Shown here piece after piece: positions 8,406 to 17,447 of a stretch of 38,749 nt of DNA. Within the stretch, counting starts at the first letter, position 1. Every line of letters starts with the position of its first letter. This DNA is from Deltaproteobacteria bacterium. GTDB lineage: Bacteria; Myxococcota_A; UBA9160; SMWR01. Under the pieces are notes generated by a model. It was given only the letters and a program-made list of their open reading frames with translations. It ran no database searches and had not been told where the DNA came from. The DNA lies in contig PBYF01000075.1 of the NCBI GenBank assembly GCA_002729515.1, positions 1-38,749 on the forward strand. The letters run 5' to 3'. The position numbers were made by a program, and so were the translations under genes.

Positions 8406-8560
8406 GTTCCCTCCTTTGCGAGTCCGTGGAGAAAGATCTCTACCAGCGGCCGCGCCACCCTACCGCAAAACTCCCATTGGCGGCCCTCTTCGAGCCGCAT
8501 CAACCCGAGAACCTTAGCGGTGATCACCAGCGCGAGCCGCCCGATCACAGGGCGGAGGCA
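8402..8560 (-). pseudogene. possible C-terminal remnant of a TetR-like regulator
   Basis: A minus-strand frame ending at 8402 overlaps the ATPase start as GTGA. Its last 45 or so residues include GRLALVITAKVLGL and end RPLVEIFLHGLAKEGT, which resembles the ligand-domain tail of TetR-family regulators. No helix-turn-helix is visible upstream in any frame; the frame continues to 8890 but there it is low-complexity and antisense to the small exported protein. It may be a decayed regulator, or chance: the strong Shine-Dalgarno of the ATPase gene lies inside it and could create the ending by itself. The left limit given is arbitrary. Confidence 0.25.
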
Positions 8561-8629
8561 CCTCCGGTGCGAGGTCACCGCGCACCACGCGCTGGCGGCC
8601 GGTTGCCCCCCGGCGGTACTCTCGGCGTG

Positions 8630-8857
8630 ATGTCCCGTTGCCTTTCCCTCTCCCTCTGCCTCGCCGTTGCGAGCGCGGGCCTGCTGGCCGGCGCTGCCAG
8701 CGCGGCGCCGCCCCGGGCCGAAGTGCACGGCACCTTCTGCACACACGCGGGCTGCACCGGCGCCCAGGGCGGCACGGTTGCCCGCGCAGCAGCCTTCGGC
8801 CTGACCGTCGGAGCGGTGCTGTGGATCGGGCGACGCCGAACCCCCCCGCTTCCCTAG
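8630..8857 (+). CDS. small exported protein with C-terminal hydrophobic, basic tail
   Basis: The 75-residue product begins MSRCLSLSLCLAVASAGLLA, a clear signal peptide with likely cleavage near ASA-AP (residue 25). A short mature part contains CTHAGC, then a hydrophobic segment (AAAFGLTVGAVLWIG) closes with RRR and a short tail. The layout of signal peptide, tiny body, membrane helix and arginines resembles substrates of C-terminal sorting systems such as MYXO-CTERM or PEP-CTERM, but neither signature motif is present. I do not recognise the family. A GTG one codon upstream (8627) could also serve as start. It diverges from the ABC operon and is followed by a GC-rich hairpin. Coding status is supported mainly by the convincing signal peptide. 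Confidence 0.55.
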   Translation: MSRCLSLSLCLAVASAGLLAGAASAAPPRAEVHGTFCTHAGCTGAQGGTVARAAAFGLTVGAVLWIGRRRTPPLP

Positions 8858-8948
8858 GAACGTCCCCACAGCGCGGCCGCACGGATCCAAAGGTTTGCGG
8901 GCGACCCGGGCCTGGGTGAGACACTCGGGTGCGCTTGGAGCACCGACC

Positions 8949-8970
8949 CGGTCGCGCTCCTGCGCGACCG
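8949..8970. terminator. GC-rich hairpin between convergent genes
   Basis: An inverted repeat with an 8-bp stem, cggtcgcg / cgcgaccg, and a 6-base loop sits between two converging genes (stops at 8857 and 8981). There is no U-tract on either side, so an intrinsic terminator is only tentative. It may instead act as an RNA-stabilising or Rho-assisted end. Confidence 0.35.
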
Positions 8971-8980
8971 CGCAGGGCTT

Positions 8981-9292
8981 TCAGGAACCCGCCGACACCG
9001 TGACCCAGAGGAACGAGGTCAATGAACCCGGGATCTGCCCGCCTCTGCCGATCTCATAATTCAACGCGGACCCGGTCTCCGAGCCGGTGACGATCTCCTT
9101 GAACGCCTCGATCTTCGCCTCCGGATCCTCGGAATTGAGACCGTGAAAGACGATCTCGACTCGGGGTTTCACCTCGAGGACATTGAGCACCAACGTCGCG
9201 AGCGTAAAGAGCTTGCCGATGCCCTCGACCGCCTCCACCGAGAATCGCGGCACACTGATCTCATCGAGGTCGAAGCGGAAGTCGAGACGCAT
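8981..9292 (-). CDS. hypothetical protein, 103 residues
   Basis: I do not recognise this family. The product opens MRLDFRFDLDEISVPRFS, looks soluble and mixed alpha/beta, has one moderately hydrophobic stretch (KLFTLATLVLNVLEV) and ends LTSFLWVTVSAGS. There is no signal peptide or cysteine. The ATG at 9292 is preceded by GGAGG seven bases upstream, a near-ideal ribosome site that supports both coding status and start; a GTG at 9310 lies before that site and is less likely. It stands alone, converging with the small exported protein and divergent from the glycosyltransferase genes. Confidence 0.6.
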   Translation of the reverse strand: MRLDFRFDLDEISVPRFSVEAVEGIGKLFTLATLVLNVLEVKPRVEIVFHGLNSEDPEAKIEAFKEIVTGSETGSALNYEIGRGGQIPGSLTSFLWVTVSAGS

Positions 9293-9299
9293 CGCAAGG

Positions 9300-9304
9300 C
9301 CTCC
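9300..9304 (-). promoter_or_regulatory. Shine-Dalgarno GGAGG deciding the 9292 start
   Basis: GGAGG lies seven bases before the ATG at 9292 and would be inside the coding region if the GTG at 9310 were used. Confidence 0.6.
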
Positions 9305-9630
9305 GATCACGCCGGCCGTGCCGGACAGCGGGACGTATCGCGCCGGGCGCGAGTGGTGTCAAGCGCCCCGAGCAGGCGTGTGTCTACCACGTCGCCGACC
9401 GCGCGGCCAAGACCCTGGGATACCGGGAAGGCTGCGCTGCGGGTGCGTCCACAACCTTGCGACGCCGAGCCTTCCGTTCTTCGCGAGGGGACCGCCCGCC
9501 TCGCGGGAAGCCCCGCGAGCGGCGCAAACATCGCTGAACGTTCGAGCCCACGCGTTCCGGTGGGAATCGGGCCTGGGCTCCACACGTCTCTGTGTGCGTA
9601 ACTCACCGGAAGAAGTAGACTAATCGAGCT
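9305..9630. other. non-coding gap of about 326 bases with one perfect hairpin
   Basis: No frame here has family-like content or a credible ribosome site. The only structure I see is a perfect inverted repeat at 9500-9519, ctcgcggg-aagc-cccgcgag, without a U-tract. The gap lies between divergent genes and so should hold promoters for both. No strong -35/-10 pair is evident, apart from a weak TAGACT at 9616-9621 close to the GTG at 9631. Confidence 0.6.
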
Positions 9631-10350
9631 GTGGCCCGGACCATCGTCGTCGTTCCGACCTACAACGAGGCGGAAAACCTGCCGCTGCTGGTCCCGGAAG
9701 TGCTGGCCAGCGCGGATGGCATCGAAGTGCTCGTCGTAGACGATCGCTCGCCCGACGGCACCGGAAAGTGTGCGGACGACCTGGCCGCGCAGTACCCGGG
9801 CCGTGTCCACGTCCTCCACCGCAGCGGCACGCGGGGGCTCGGCATCGCCTACCGCGACGGTCTCCGTCGCGCCCTCGACCTCGGCGCCGACAACGTCGTC
9901 CAGATGGACGCCGATTTCTCCCACCCGCCCACGAGCCTCCCGGAGATGCTGCGCGAGATCGAAGACCACGACGTGGTGATCGGATCCCGCTACCTGAAAG
10001 GCATCACCGTGGTCAACTGGCCGATCGAGCGCATCCTGATCAGCTGGTTCGCAAACCTCTACGCACGAAACGTCGCGGGGCTCCGCCTCTCGGACGCGAC
10101 CGGCGGCTTTCGCTGCATCCGGCGCGACCTGCTCGAGCGGATCGGCTTCGAGAAGATCCGCTCCGACGGTTACGCCTTCCAGATCGAGCTGAACCATCGC
10201 TTCCAACACTTCGGCGCACGCACGAAGGAGATCCCCTTTTTCTTTCTCGACCGCGAGCGAGGCGAATCGAAGCTCAACCTCTCCATCGCCGTCGAGGCGC
10301 TCTGGATCTGCGTGTGGCTGCGCTTCGCGCGCCTGCTGGGCCGCATCTAG
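9631..10350 (+). CDS. polyprenol-phosphate mannosyltransferase-like glycosyltransferase (GT2)
   Basis: The 239-residue protein is a GT-A fold family 2 enzyme of the dolichyl-phosphate-mannose-synthase type. Motifs are PTYNEAEN (9-16), DDRSPDGT (37-44), the metal-binding QMDADFSH (91-98), GSRY and a late RGESK. It is the short soluble form that lacks the C-terminal membrane segments of longer relatives. Such enzymes transfer mannose or another sugar from a nucleotide sugar to a lipid phosphate, for later use by membrane glycosyltransferases. The GTG start at 9631 has only a distant purine-rich stretch (GGAAGAAG, about 15 bases upstream), so initiation may be weak or leaderless. A second glycosyltransferase follows after 65 bases. 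Confidence 0.87.
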   Translation: MARTIVVVPTYNEAENLPLLVPEVLASADGIEVLVVDDRSPDGTGKCADDLAAQYPGRVHVLHRSGTRGLGIAYRDGLRRALDLGADNVVQMDADFSHPPTSLPEMLREIEDHDVVIGSRYLKGITVVNWPIERILISWFANLYARNVAGLRLSDATGGFRCIRRDLLERIGFEKIRSDGYAFQIELNHRFQHFGARTKEIPFFFLDRERGESKLNLSIAVEALWICVWLRFARLLGRI

Positions 10351-10415
10351 CCTCATGAACTTCGCTCGGCTTCGCCTTGCTACGCGGCGGCCGACCCTGT
10401 CGGTCGCCTAGCGTC

Positions 10416-11551
10416 TTGCCCAAACGCCTGCGCGTCCTGCTGCTGAACGAGCGCGACCCGCTCCACCCGAAGGCCGGCGGCGCCGAGGTGCACGTGGCGG
10501 AGATCGCAAAGCGTCTCGCGGGGCACGGCATCGACGTGACGCAGCTCGCCTGCGCGCACCCCGGCGCCCGAGCCCCCGCGGTGGAAGAACTCGAGGGCCT
10601 GCGCGTCCGGCGCCTCGGCCCCCTGCCCGTCTACTACCCCCGCGTCGTGGCGACCACCGTCCGCGAGACGCGCGCGGGCTCCTGGGACGTCGTCGTGGAG
10701 CACCTCAACAAGGTGCCCTTCTGCTCGCGGGCCTACGCCGCGGCGCCGGTGCTCGCAGTGAACCACCACCTCTTCGGACACAGCGCCTTCGCCCAGGTGG
10801 CCTGGCCCATCGCCGCCGGCGTGGTGATGATCGAACGGCTCATCCCGCGCGTCTACCGCGACGTGCCGTTCCTGGCCGTTTCCGAGAGTTCGCGCCGGGA
10901 CCTGATCGAACGCGGGATCCCAGGGGAGCACATCGACCTGCTCTACAACGGCATCGTGCCCCCCGCGCGCGAGCCGACGCCCGTTTCCGAGCGGCCGCTG
11001 CGCGTCGCGTACCTGGGCCGCCTCGAGCGCTACAAGCGCATCGACTTGCTGGTGCGCGCCTGTGCGCAGCTGGCCGAGCACCGGCCCGATCTCGAACTCG
11101 TGGTCGTGGGCCGCGGCGCCGAGAGCGCGCGCCTCGAAGCCCTGGCGGCGGAGCTGGGCCTGAGCACCCGCGCGCGCTTCACCGGCTTCGTGTCCGACGC
11201 GGAGCGCGACGCATTGCTCGCCGGCGCGCGGGTGGCGGTGTGCCCCTCCGTCAAGGAGGGCTGGGGCTCACGGTCATCGAGTGCAACGCGCTCGGAGTTC
11301 CGGTCGTCGCCACCGATGCCCCGGGCCTGCGGGACGCGGTGCGCGACGGCGAGACCGGCCTGCTCGTGGCCGACGGCCCCCCCGAGGCGTTCACGGAACG
11401 GCTGGTCCGGGCCATCGACGCGCTCCTCGACGACCCGGAGCGGTTGACTCGGCTGGCGGCGGCAGCCCGGGCCTGGTCCGGGCGCTTCGACTGGGACACC
11501 TCGGCCGAGCGCATGGCGCGGGCCCTGTGGAAACAGGTCGGCGCGCCTTGA
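10416..11551 (+). CDS. family 4 glycosyltransferase interrupted by a one-base frameshift
   Basis: Residues from the likely TTG start at 10416 (MPKRLRVLLLNERDP) run through a complete N-terminal GT-B domain and into the C-terminal domain (LRVAYLGRLERYKRIDLLV, ELVVVGRG). At CPSVKEGWG the frame breaks: the expected continuation LTVIECNALGVPVVATDAPG lies in the next frame. The break falls in the GGGG run at 11263-11266, and adding one G restores an uninterrupted frame of 378 residues to the stop at 11551. The catalytic E-X7-E-like region (EGWG...IEC) is exactly at the junction. This is either a sequencing or assembly error in a homopolymer or a true inactivating mutation. The enzyme would act on a nucleotide-sugar donor in envelope or exopolysaccharide synthesis; the acceptor is unknown. 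There is no clear Shine-Dalgarno. Confidence 0.8.
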
Positions 11552-11614
11552 CCCGTAGAGATGAGCGAGGCAGCGTCACGGCGCGCGGGTCCGGCCCGCA
11601 GCCCGGGGGATTCC

Positions 11615-13435
11615 ATGTCTCGATCGACTCCGCGCCCGAGCCGGGCCGCGCTCGCGGCGGTTTTCCTCGTGCTGGGCTGCGGCGGTCCGCAAGACGAAGC
11701 GACCGGCGGGCCCGCCCCGGCACCGACAACGGCGGAGACGTCGGGGACAGCCACCCCTGTCGAAGACGAGGGCCCGCCCGAGCGCGGCGACTGGCTGGTC
11801 CTGCACCTGCTCTCGGACCCCGAGAACCTGAACCCCATCACTTCGAGCGACTCCGCCGCGAGCCAGGTGCTGGGCTGGATGTTCCAGTCGCTGCTCGAAA
11901 TCGACTACGAGACCCTGGAGCAACGCCCCGTACTGGCCCGCCGCCTGCCCGATGTCTCCGAGGACCACCTCACCTACAGCTTCGCGCTGCGCGACGACGT
12001 CACCTTCGCGGACGGCACGCCGATGACCGCCGAAGACGTGGTCTTCACGGCGAAGGTAATCCGGAATCCCAAGGTTGCCGCGCCCCATATCCGGAACTAC
12101 TTCGACTCGGTCCGGGAAGTGGTCGCGGTCGATCCCCACACGGTTCGCTTCGATCTACGCGAGCCCTACTTCCGCAACCAGTGGACCTTGGGCTCGCTCA
12201 ACGTCCTTCCGCGTCACTACTACGACCCCGACGACCTGCTCGCCGGCATCGGCGTCGCGGAGCTCAACGACTGGGACGCACTCGACCCCGAGAAGAAGCA
12301 GCGCGCCGAGCGCTTCGCGAAGCAGTTCAACCAGGGGTTCCAGCGGCGACCCATGGGAAGCGGCGCCTACGTGCTCGCCGATCCGAAGCGCGATTTCGTG
12401 ACCGGACAGCAGATCGTCCTGCGCCACCGGGACAATTACTGGGCCCCGGACGAACCGGACCTGGGCGACGGCTGGTTCGACCGCATCGTGTTCCGGATCA
12501 TCAACGACCGGGAAGCCGCGTTCGTCGCGCTCAAGGCGGGGGACCTGGACGTGTACGGCCTCTCGCCCATCCAGACGGTTCGGCAGACGGACAACGAGCG
12601 CTTCCGCGAACGCTTCGGCAAGCAGTCGGAGATCCGCGGCGCCTATACCTACCTGGGCTGGAACCAGAAGCGGAAGCTCTTCCAGGACGCTCGGGTACGC
12701 CGGGCACTCTCCCACCTGGTGGACAAGCGGAACCTGGTCGACAAGGTCATGCTCGGGCTGGCCGAGCCGGTGGAGGGTCCCATCTTCAACAAGCGCCCGG
12801 AGTACCGGGAGGAACTCGAGCCCTGGGAGTACTCCCCGGCCAAGGCGAAGGCGCTGCTGGCCGAAGCCGGCTGGGAGGACACCGACGGCGACGGGATCCT
12901 CGACAAGGAAATCGACGGAGAGCGGGTTCCGCTGCGCTTCGAAGTGATCTCGAACGCCGGAAACGACGAGCGCAAGAAGGTCGGTCTCGCGGTAATCGAT
13001 AGCTTCAAGCGCCACGGCATCGACGCGTCTTTCCGCTCCGTCGACTGGTCGATCCTGCTCGACAAGGTGAGCCACTTCGACTACGACGCCATCGTGCTCG
13101 GCTGGACGAGCGGCGGTGCGGCGATTCCACCGGACGGCTACCAGATCTGGCACTCCTCTCAGGCCGTCGAAGACGGATCCAACCACGTGGGTTTCGAGAA
13201 CGAGGAAGTCGACGGCATCCTCGAGGCCTACCGCGTCGAGTTCGATCCCGAGGAACGCAACCGCCTCTACAACCGCTTCCAGGAAATTCTGTACGCGGAG
13301 CAGCCCTACACGTTCCTGTACGCACCGTCGGCCGTCACCGCGTGGGACCGCCGCTTCGCCGGCGTGCGCTGGTACCCCGGCGTGGGTACCCGCTTCAACG
13401 AGTGGTGGGTCCCCAAGACCCGGCAGAAGCACTGA
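11615..13435 (+). CDS. peptide ABC transporter substrate-binding lipoprotein (family 5), first copy
   Basis: The 606-residue protein is a solute-binding protein of family 5 (OppA/DppA type). It starts MSRSTPRPSRAALAAVFLVL with a lipobox ending at C22, so it is an exported lipoprotein, followed by a Pro/Thr-rich linker to about residue 55. Family features include SDPENLNPITSSDSAA, MTAEDVVFTAK and VRRALSHLVDKRNLV. An EF-hand-like loop DTDGDGILDKE lies near 422-432, a recurrent calcium-binding-type insertion in these proteins. The ATG at 11615 has GGGGGA four bases upstream; an ATG at 11561 would bury the signal peptide. It heads an eight-gene peptide transporter cluster, 15 bases before the first permease gene. 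Confidence 0.9.
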   Translation: MSRSTPRPSRAALAAVFLVLGCGGPQDEATGGPAPAPTTAETSGTATPVEDEGPPERGDWLVLHLLSDPENLNPITSSDSAASQVLGWMFQSLLEIDYETLEQRPVLARRLPDVSEDHLTYSFALRDDVTFADGTPMTAEDVVFTAKVIRNPKVAAPHIRNYFDSVREVVAVDPHTVRFDLREPYFRNQWTLGSLNVLPRHYYDPDDLLAGIGVAELNDWDALDPEKKQRAERFAKQFNQGFQRRPMGSGAYVLADPKRDFVTGQQIVLRHRDNYWAPDEPDLGDGWFDRIVFRIINDREAAFVALKAGDLDVYGLSPIQTVRQTDNERFRERFGKQSEIRGAYTYLGWNQKRKLFQDARVRRALSHLVDKRNLVDKVMLGLAEPVEGPIFNKRPEYREELEPWEYSPAKAKALLAEAGWEDTDGDGILDKEIDGERVPLRFEVISNAGNDERKKVGLAVIDSFKRHGIDASFRSVDWSILLDKVSHFDYDAIVLGWTSGGAAIPPDGYQIWHSSQAVEDGSNHVGFENEEVDGILEAYRVEFDPEERNRLYNRFQEILYAEQPYTFLYAPSAVTAWDRRFAGVRWYPGVGTRFNEWWVPKTRQKH

Positions 13436-13450
13436 GGGCCGCGCGAGCCG

Positions 13451-14479
13451 GTGCTCCAGTACATCGCCCAGCGCCTGCTGCTGCTCATTCCGACCTTCGT
13501 CGGCATCACCTTTCTCGCCTACGCGATCATGCTCCTCGCACCCGGCGACCCGGTCGACTTGTTCTTCGCCGGCGGCCTCGGCGCCGGCACCGAGGGAATC
13601 GACTCGGACCGTCTGGCCGAAGTCCGGGCGGACAAGGATGAACTCCGCCGCGAACTGGGGCTCGATCGCGCGATCCCGGTCCAGTACGCCCTGTGGCTCC
13701 GGCGACTGCTCCAGGGTGAACTCGGCACGAGCTTCAAGGACCGGCAGCCCGTCTGGGACAAGATCCGCGCGCGGCTTCCGGTCACGATCATCATCAACGT
13801 CGCGGCGATCGTGCTGACCTACCTGATTGCGATTCCTCTCGGCATCTACTCCGCCGTCCGCAGCGGAAGCAGGTTCGATCAGCTCTCCACGCTCACCGTG
13901 TTCATGCTCTACTCGCTGCCGGTTTTCTGGATCGGGACGCTCATCATCATCTTTTTCGGCGGCGGCGATTTCTTCGCGTGGTTTCCGCCCGGCGGGCTTC
14001 GCTCGCTCGACTGGGAACCGAGCTGGCCGTGGTGGCAGAAGCTCTCGGACTACGCCTACCACCTGGCGATGCCGCTGCTGTGTACCACCTACGGGGCCTT
14101 CGCGGCGCTCTCGCGCTTCATGCGCACGTCGATGCTCGAGAACGCCCGCCAGGACTACATTCGCACCGCGCGGGCGAAGGGTGTGTCGGAACCGATGGTG
14201 ATCCTCAAGCACATGCTGCGCAACTCGCTGATCCCGGTCATCACCATCCTCGCAGGCCTGTTGCCGGCGCTCATCGGCGGCTCCGTGATCATCGAGACGA
14301 TCTTTTCGATCCCGGGCATCGGGCAGCTCGGCTACCAGTCCGTTCTCGCCCGGGACTACCCGGTGGTGATCGCGCTGTTCGCCGCGAGTTCATTTCTCAC
14401 TCTCATCGGGATCCTATTCTCCGACATCGCGTTGGCCTGGGTCGACCCGCGCATCCACTTCGGCAAGGGGCGCGCGTGA
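13451..14479 (+). CDS. peptide ABC transporter permease, OppB/DppB type, first copy
   Basis: The 342-residue product has the standard OppB/DppB layout: an N-terminal membrane helix (QRLLLLIPTFVGITFLAYAI) followed by LLAPGDPVD, a periplasmic loop and a five-helix core with the EAA-type loop DYIRTARAKGVSEPMVILKH that docks to the ATPase. GTG at 13451 is the start. It would pair with the OppC-type permease encoded next to form the transmembrane channel. The stop overlaps the next start as GTGA (14476-14479). Peptide or nickel/peptide-like solutes are the usual substrates; specificity is set by the binding protein and cannot be read here. Confidence 0.9.
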   Translation: MLQYIAQRLLLLIPTFVGITFLAYAIMLLAPGDPVDLFFAGGLGAGTEGIDSDRLAEVRADKDELRRELGLDRAIPVQYALWLRRLLQGELGTSFKDRQPVWDKIRARLPVTIIINVAAIVLTYLIAIPLGIYSAVRSGSRFDQLSTLTVFMLYSLPVFWIGTLIIIFFGGGDFFAWFPPGGLRSLDWEPSWPWWQKLSDYAYHLAMPLLCTTYGAFAALSRFMRTSMLENARQDYIRTARAKGVSEPMVILKHMLRNSLIPVITILAGLLPALIGGSVIIETIFSIPGIGQLGYQSVLARDYPVVIALFAASSFLTLIGILFSDIALAWVDPRIHFGKGRA

Positions 14480-15495
14480 GCGCCAAACCGCAGACCTACC
14501 GCGGCCGCGTATGGGCGGAGCTGCGCCGCCAGAAACGCGCGGTCTGGGGGCTGGGAATGGTCCTGACGCTGGCCTTCGTGGCGCTGTTCGCGGACTTCAT
14601 CGCCGGCGGGACACCGCTCTACCTCCGGATCGACGGCCAGAGCTACTTCCCGCTCTTCCGGGAATACGCGGCCAGCGCGGGGCTTGCCAAGCTGCCGCCC
14701 GCCCTCGCGGGAGCGGATTTCCGCGCACTCAACCAGCACGCGGAGGCGGCGGTGTGGCCCCCGATTCCCTACGCCTCGACCAGCGTGGACATCACGGGCG
14801 AAGTCTTCGCGCCTCCGTCGGCACAGCACTGGCTCGGCACCGACGCGCTGGGCCGGGACGTGGCCTCCGGGATGGTCCACGGGACGCGCATCTCGCTCAC
14901 CATCGGGCTCGTGGTGGTCGCGATCCAGGCGACGCTCGGAATCTTCCTCGGTGGACTGGCGGGCTACTACGGCGGCTGGATCGACATCGCCCTGTCGCGC
15001 CTCTTCGAGCTGATGCTGGGCATCCCTACCTTCTTCTTGATCATCACGGTGGCGGCGATCTTCCCGCCGTCGATCTACTTGATCATGGTGATTCTCGGGC
15101 TCACGGGCTGGATCGGAATCGCACGCTTCATCCGGGGCGAGTTCCTGAAGGTCCGATCCCTGGACTTCGTGACGGCGGCCCGCGCCATCGGCGCCTCGGA
15201 CACGCGCGTCATGTTCGGGCACATCCTTCCGAATGCGGTGGCGCCGGTTCTGGTCTCCATGGCGTTCGGCGTGGCTACCGCGATTCTCACCGAGTCGGCG
15301 CTCTCGTTTCTCGGCATCGGCGTGCCCCAGCACCTGGTCACCTGGGGCTCGATCCTCGCGGAATCTCGGGCGAGCACCTTCGCCTGGTGGCTGGCGGTCT
15401 TCCCCGGAGCGGCGATCTTCTTGACCGTGACCGCGTACAACCTGCTGGGTGACGGCCTCCGCGACGCCCTCGACCCGAAGCTCGACGTCCGGTGA
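14476..15495 (+). CDS. peptide ABC transporter permease, OppC/DppC type, first copy
   Basis: The 339-residue protein begins [20 protein letters not shown] and has a membrane helix at about 21-40. An unusually long periplasmic segment (about 45-120) precedes the hallmark [19 protein letters not shown]. The core ends with [19 protein letters not shown] (ATPase docking) and [18 protein letters not shown], the classic OppC ending. The extended loop is typical of the subgroup paired with large family 5 binding proteins. The GTG start overlaps the previous stop, with AAGGGG upstream. The frame extends further upstream, but that part is antiframe to the first permease. The stop overlaps the ATPase start as GTGA. 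Confidence 0.9.
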   Translation: MSAKPQTYRGRVWAELRRQKRAVWGLGMVLTLAFVALFADFIAGGTPLYLRIDGQSYFPLFREYAASAGLAKLPPALAGADFRALNQHAEAAVWPPIPYASTSVDITGEVFAPPSAQHWLGTDALGRDVASGMVHGTRISLTIGLVVVAIQATLGIFLGGLAGYYGGWIDIALSRLFELMLGIPTFFLIITVAAIFPPSIYLIMVILGLTGWIGIARFIRGEFLKVRSLDFVTAARAIGASDTRVMFGHILPNAVAPVLVSMAFGVATAILTESALSFLGIGVPQHLVTWGSILAESRASTFAWWLAVFPGAAIFLTVTAYNLLGDGLRDALDPKLDVR

Positions 15496-16466
15496 GTCTG
15501 CTCGAGGTCCGCGACCTGCACGTGTCGTTCTTCACCCAAGCTGGGGAGGTCCCGGCGGTGCGCGGCGTCGACCTGACGCTCGAGGCCGGGCAGACCCTGG
15601 CGCTGGTCGGCGAGTCGGGCTCGGGCAAGTCGGTGACCGCCCTCGCCCTGATGGGTCTCGTCGATTCTCCCGGACGCATCGTGAAAGGCAGCGTCCGGTT
15701 CGGAGGCCAGGAGCTCACGCAGCTCCCGCCGCGCGAGCTGCGCGCGATCCGCGGACGCCGCATCGGCATGATCTTCCAGGAGCCCATGACCTCGCTCAAC
15801 CCGGTCTTCAGCATCGGCGACCAGATCGGCGAGGTGCTGCGCATCCACCTCCGAACGCCGGCGCGCCAGGCCCACGAGCAGGTGATCGAGATGCTGCGCC
15901 GCGTGGGAATTCCCGCGCCCGAACGCAGGATCGACAACTACCCGCACGAGCTCTCCGGCGGCATGAAGCAGCGCGTGATGATCGCCATGGCGCTGGCCTG
16001 CAAGCCCGAGCTGTTGATCGCCGACGAGCCCACCACGGCGCTCGACGTGACGATCCAGGCCCAGATCCTCGACCTCCTCACCCAGCTTCAGGAGGAGATG
16101 GGAATGGCGATCCTGCTGATCACGCACAACCTGGGCGTGGTGGCGCATTTCGCCCGGGACGTGGCCGTAATGTATGCGGGAAAAATCGTCGAGCGTGCCG
16201 GCGTACGCGAACTCTTCGCAGACCCGCAGCACCCGTACACGCGCGCCCTGCTGCGCGCGCTGCCCCGTCCCGGCCGAGAGCAGGAGCCCCTGGGTGCAAT
16301 CGCCGGCACCGTCCCCTCACCTCTCGATTTTCCATCTGGCTGTGCGTTCCACGAGCGCTGCGGCGAAGTGCTGTCCCGCTGCCCCCACGATCCGCCGCGA
16401 CTCGCCCCGATCGCGCCCGGTCACGAGACGGCCTGCTGGCTCCACCCCCCGGAGGACGCGTCGTGA
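15492..16466 (+). CDS. peptide ABC transporter ATPase, OppD/DppD type
   Basis: The 324-residue ATPase has Walker A GESGSGKS (40-47), signature LSGGMKQR (154-161), Walker [13 protein letters not shown] (174-185) and H-loop LLITHNLG. The C-terminal oligopeptide-transporter extension (OligoHPY-like) contains four cysteines, C284, C290, C297 and C315, in the spacing known in DppD-type subunits to hold a Fe-S cluster. It pairs with the OppF-type ATPase encoded next to power peptide import. GTG at 15492 overlaps the oppC stop, and its own stop overlaps the next GTG. It sits between two complete permease pairs, so it may serve both. Confidence 0.92.
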   Translation: MSLLEVRDLHVSFFTQAGEVPAVRGVDLTLEAGQTLALVGESGSGKSVTALALMGLVDSPGRIVKGSVRFGGQELTQLPPRELRAIRGRRIGMIFQEPMTSLNPVFSIGDQIGEVLRIHLRTPARQAHEQVIEMLRRVGIPAPERRIDNYPHELSGGMKQRVMIAMALACKPELLIADEPTTALDVTIQAQILDLLTQLQEEMGMAILLITHNLGVVAHFARDVAVMYAGKIVERAGVRELFADPQHPYTRALLRALPRPGREQEPLGAIAGTVPSPLDFPSGCAFHERCGEVLSRCPHDPPRLAPIAPGHETACWLHPPEDAS

Positions 16467-17440
16467 GCACGCAGGGGGCTCTCCTCGAGGTGCGCGGCCT
16501 CAAGAAGTACTTTCCCGTGCGCGGCGGCGTCTTCTCGACGGTGGGAACCTGGGTGAAGGCGGTCGACGGTGTCTCGTTCGACATCGCGCGCAGCGAGGTC
16601 TTCGCCCTGGTCGGCGAGTCGGGCTGCGGCAAGACCACCACCGGGCGCACCCTGCTGCGACTCGTCGAACCCACCGAAGGACACGTCGCGTTCGACGGCC
16701 AGCCCGTATTCGAACTGAGTGCTCGTGACCTGCGCGCCCTGCGCCGCCGGATGCAGATCATCTTCCAGGACCCCTACGGTTCACTCAATCCGCGCATGAC
16801 GGTCGGCGCCATCGTCGGTGAACCGCTGCGCGTCCACGGGCTCGCAGCCGGTGCGGAGCTCGACGAACGGGTCGGGGAACTTCTCGAGCGCGTCGGTCTC
16901 GCACCCGACTACCGCACCCGCTACCCGCACGAGTTCTCCGGCGGCCAGCGGCAGCGGATCGGCATCGCGCGCGCGCTCGCACTCGGACCCGACCTCATCG
17001 TCTGCGACGAGGCGGTCTCCGCGCTCGACGTCTCGATCCAGGCACAGATCCTGAACCTGCTCCAGGAACTCCAGCGCGACCTCGGGCTTTCCTATCTCTT
17101 CATCACGCACGATCTGAACGTGGTGCAACACCTGGCCGACCGGGTGGGGGTGATGTATCTGGGACGCCTGGTCGAGACGGCAGACGCGGAGGATCTCTTC
17201 CGCGAGCCGCTCCACCCCTACACGCAGGCGCTCATCTCGGCAAACCCGGTCCCGGACCCCTCGATCGACCTCGAACCCCAGGTACTGATGGGCGAGGTCC
17301 CCTCGCCGCTCGCCCCGCCGCCCGGCTGCCACTTCCACCCCCGCTGCCCCCACACGACCGAGCGCTGCCGCCGGGAAATTCCGCTGCCCCTGACGCGCGG
17401 CACGCGGCAGGTGGCCTGCCACCTCTACGACGAGCGGTAG
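16463..17440 (+). CDS. peptide ABC transporter ATPase, OppF/DppF type
   Basis: The 325-residue ATPase shows Walker [10 protein letters not shown] (51-59), signature FSGGQRQR (158-165), Walker [13 protein letters not shown] (178-189) and H-loop [13 protein letters not shown] replaces LSGGQ, a conservative change frequent in OppF. A C-terminal four-cysteine set (C289, C295, C302, C319) matches the spacing in the D-type partner, so both ATPases could carry a metal or Fe-S site. GTG at 16463 is preceded by GGAGG and overlaps the previous stop. The second binding-protein gene begins seven bases after its stop, so the two halves of the cluster are probably one transcript. Confidence 0.92.
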   Translation: MSTQGALLEVRGLKKYFPVRGGVFSTVGTWVKAVDGVSFDIARSEVFALVGESGCGKTTTGRTLLRLVEPTEGHVAFDGQPVFELSARDLRALRRRMQIIFQDPYGSLNPRMTVGAIVGEPLRVHGLAAGAELDERVGELLERVGLAPDYRTRYPHEFSGGQRQRIGIARALALGPDLIVCDEAVSALDVSIQAQILNLLQELQRDLGLSYLFITHDLNVVQHLADRVGVMYLGRLVETADAEDLFREPLHPYTQALISANPVPDPSIDLEPQVLMGEVPSPLAPPPGCHFHPRCPHTTERCRREIPLPLTRGTRQVACHLYDER

Positions 17441-17447
17441 CCCGCCC

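Noticed and set aside
10355..10411. 18-codon open frame before the family 4 glycosyltransferase
   Set aside because: It has no ribosome site and no regulatory codon pattern; it is too short to support.
12155..14212. 685-codon minus-strand open frame opposite the first transporter genes
   Set aside because: It is antisense to well-supported family 5 binding-protein and OppB genes and shows no family motif; long shadow frames are expected in high-GC coding DNA.
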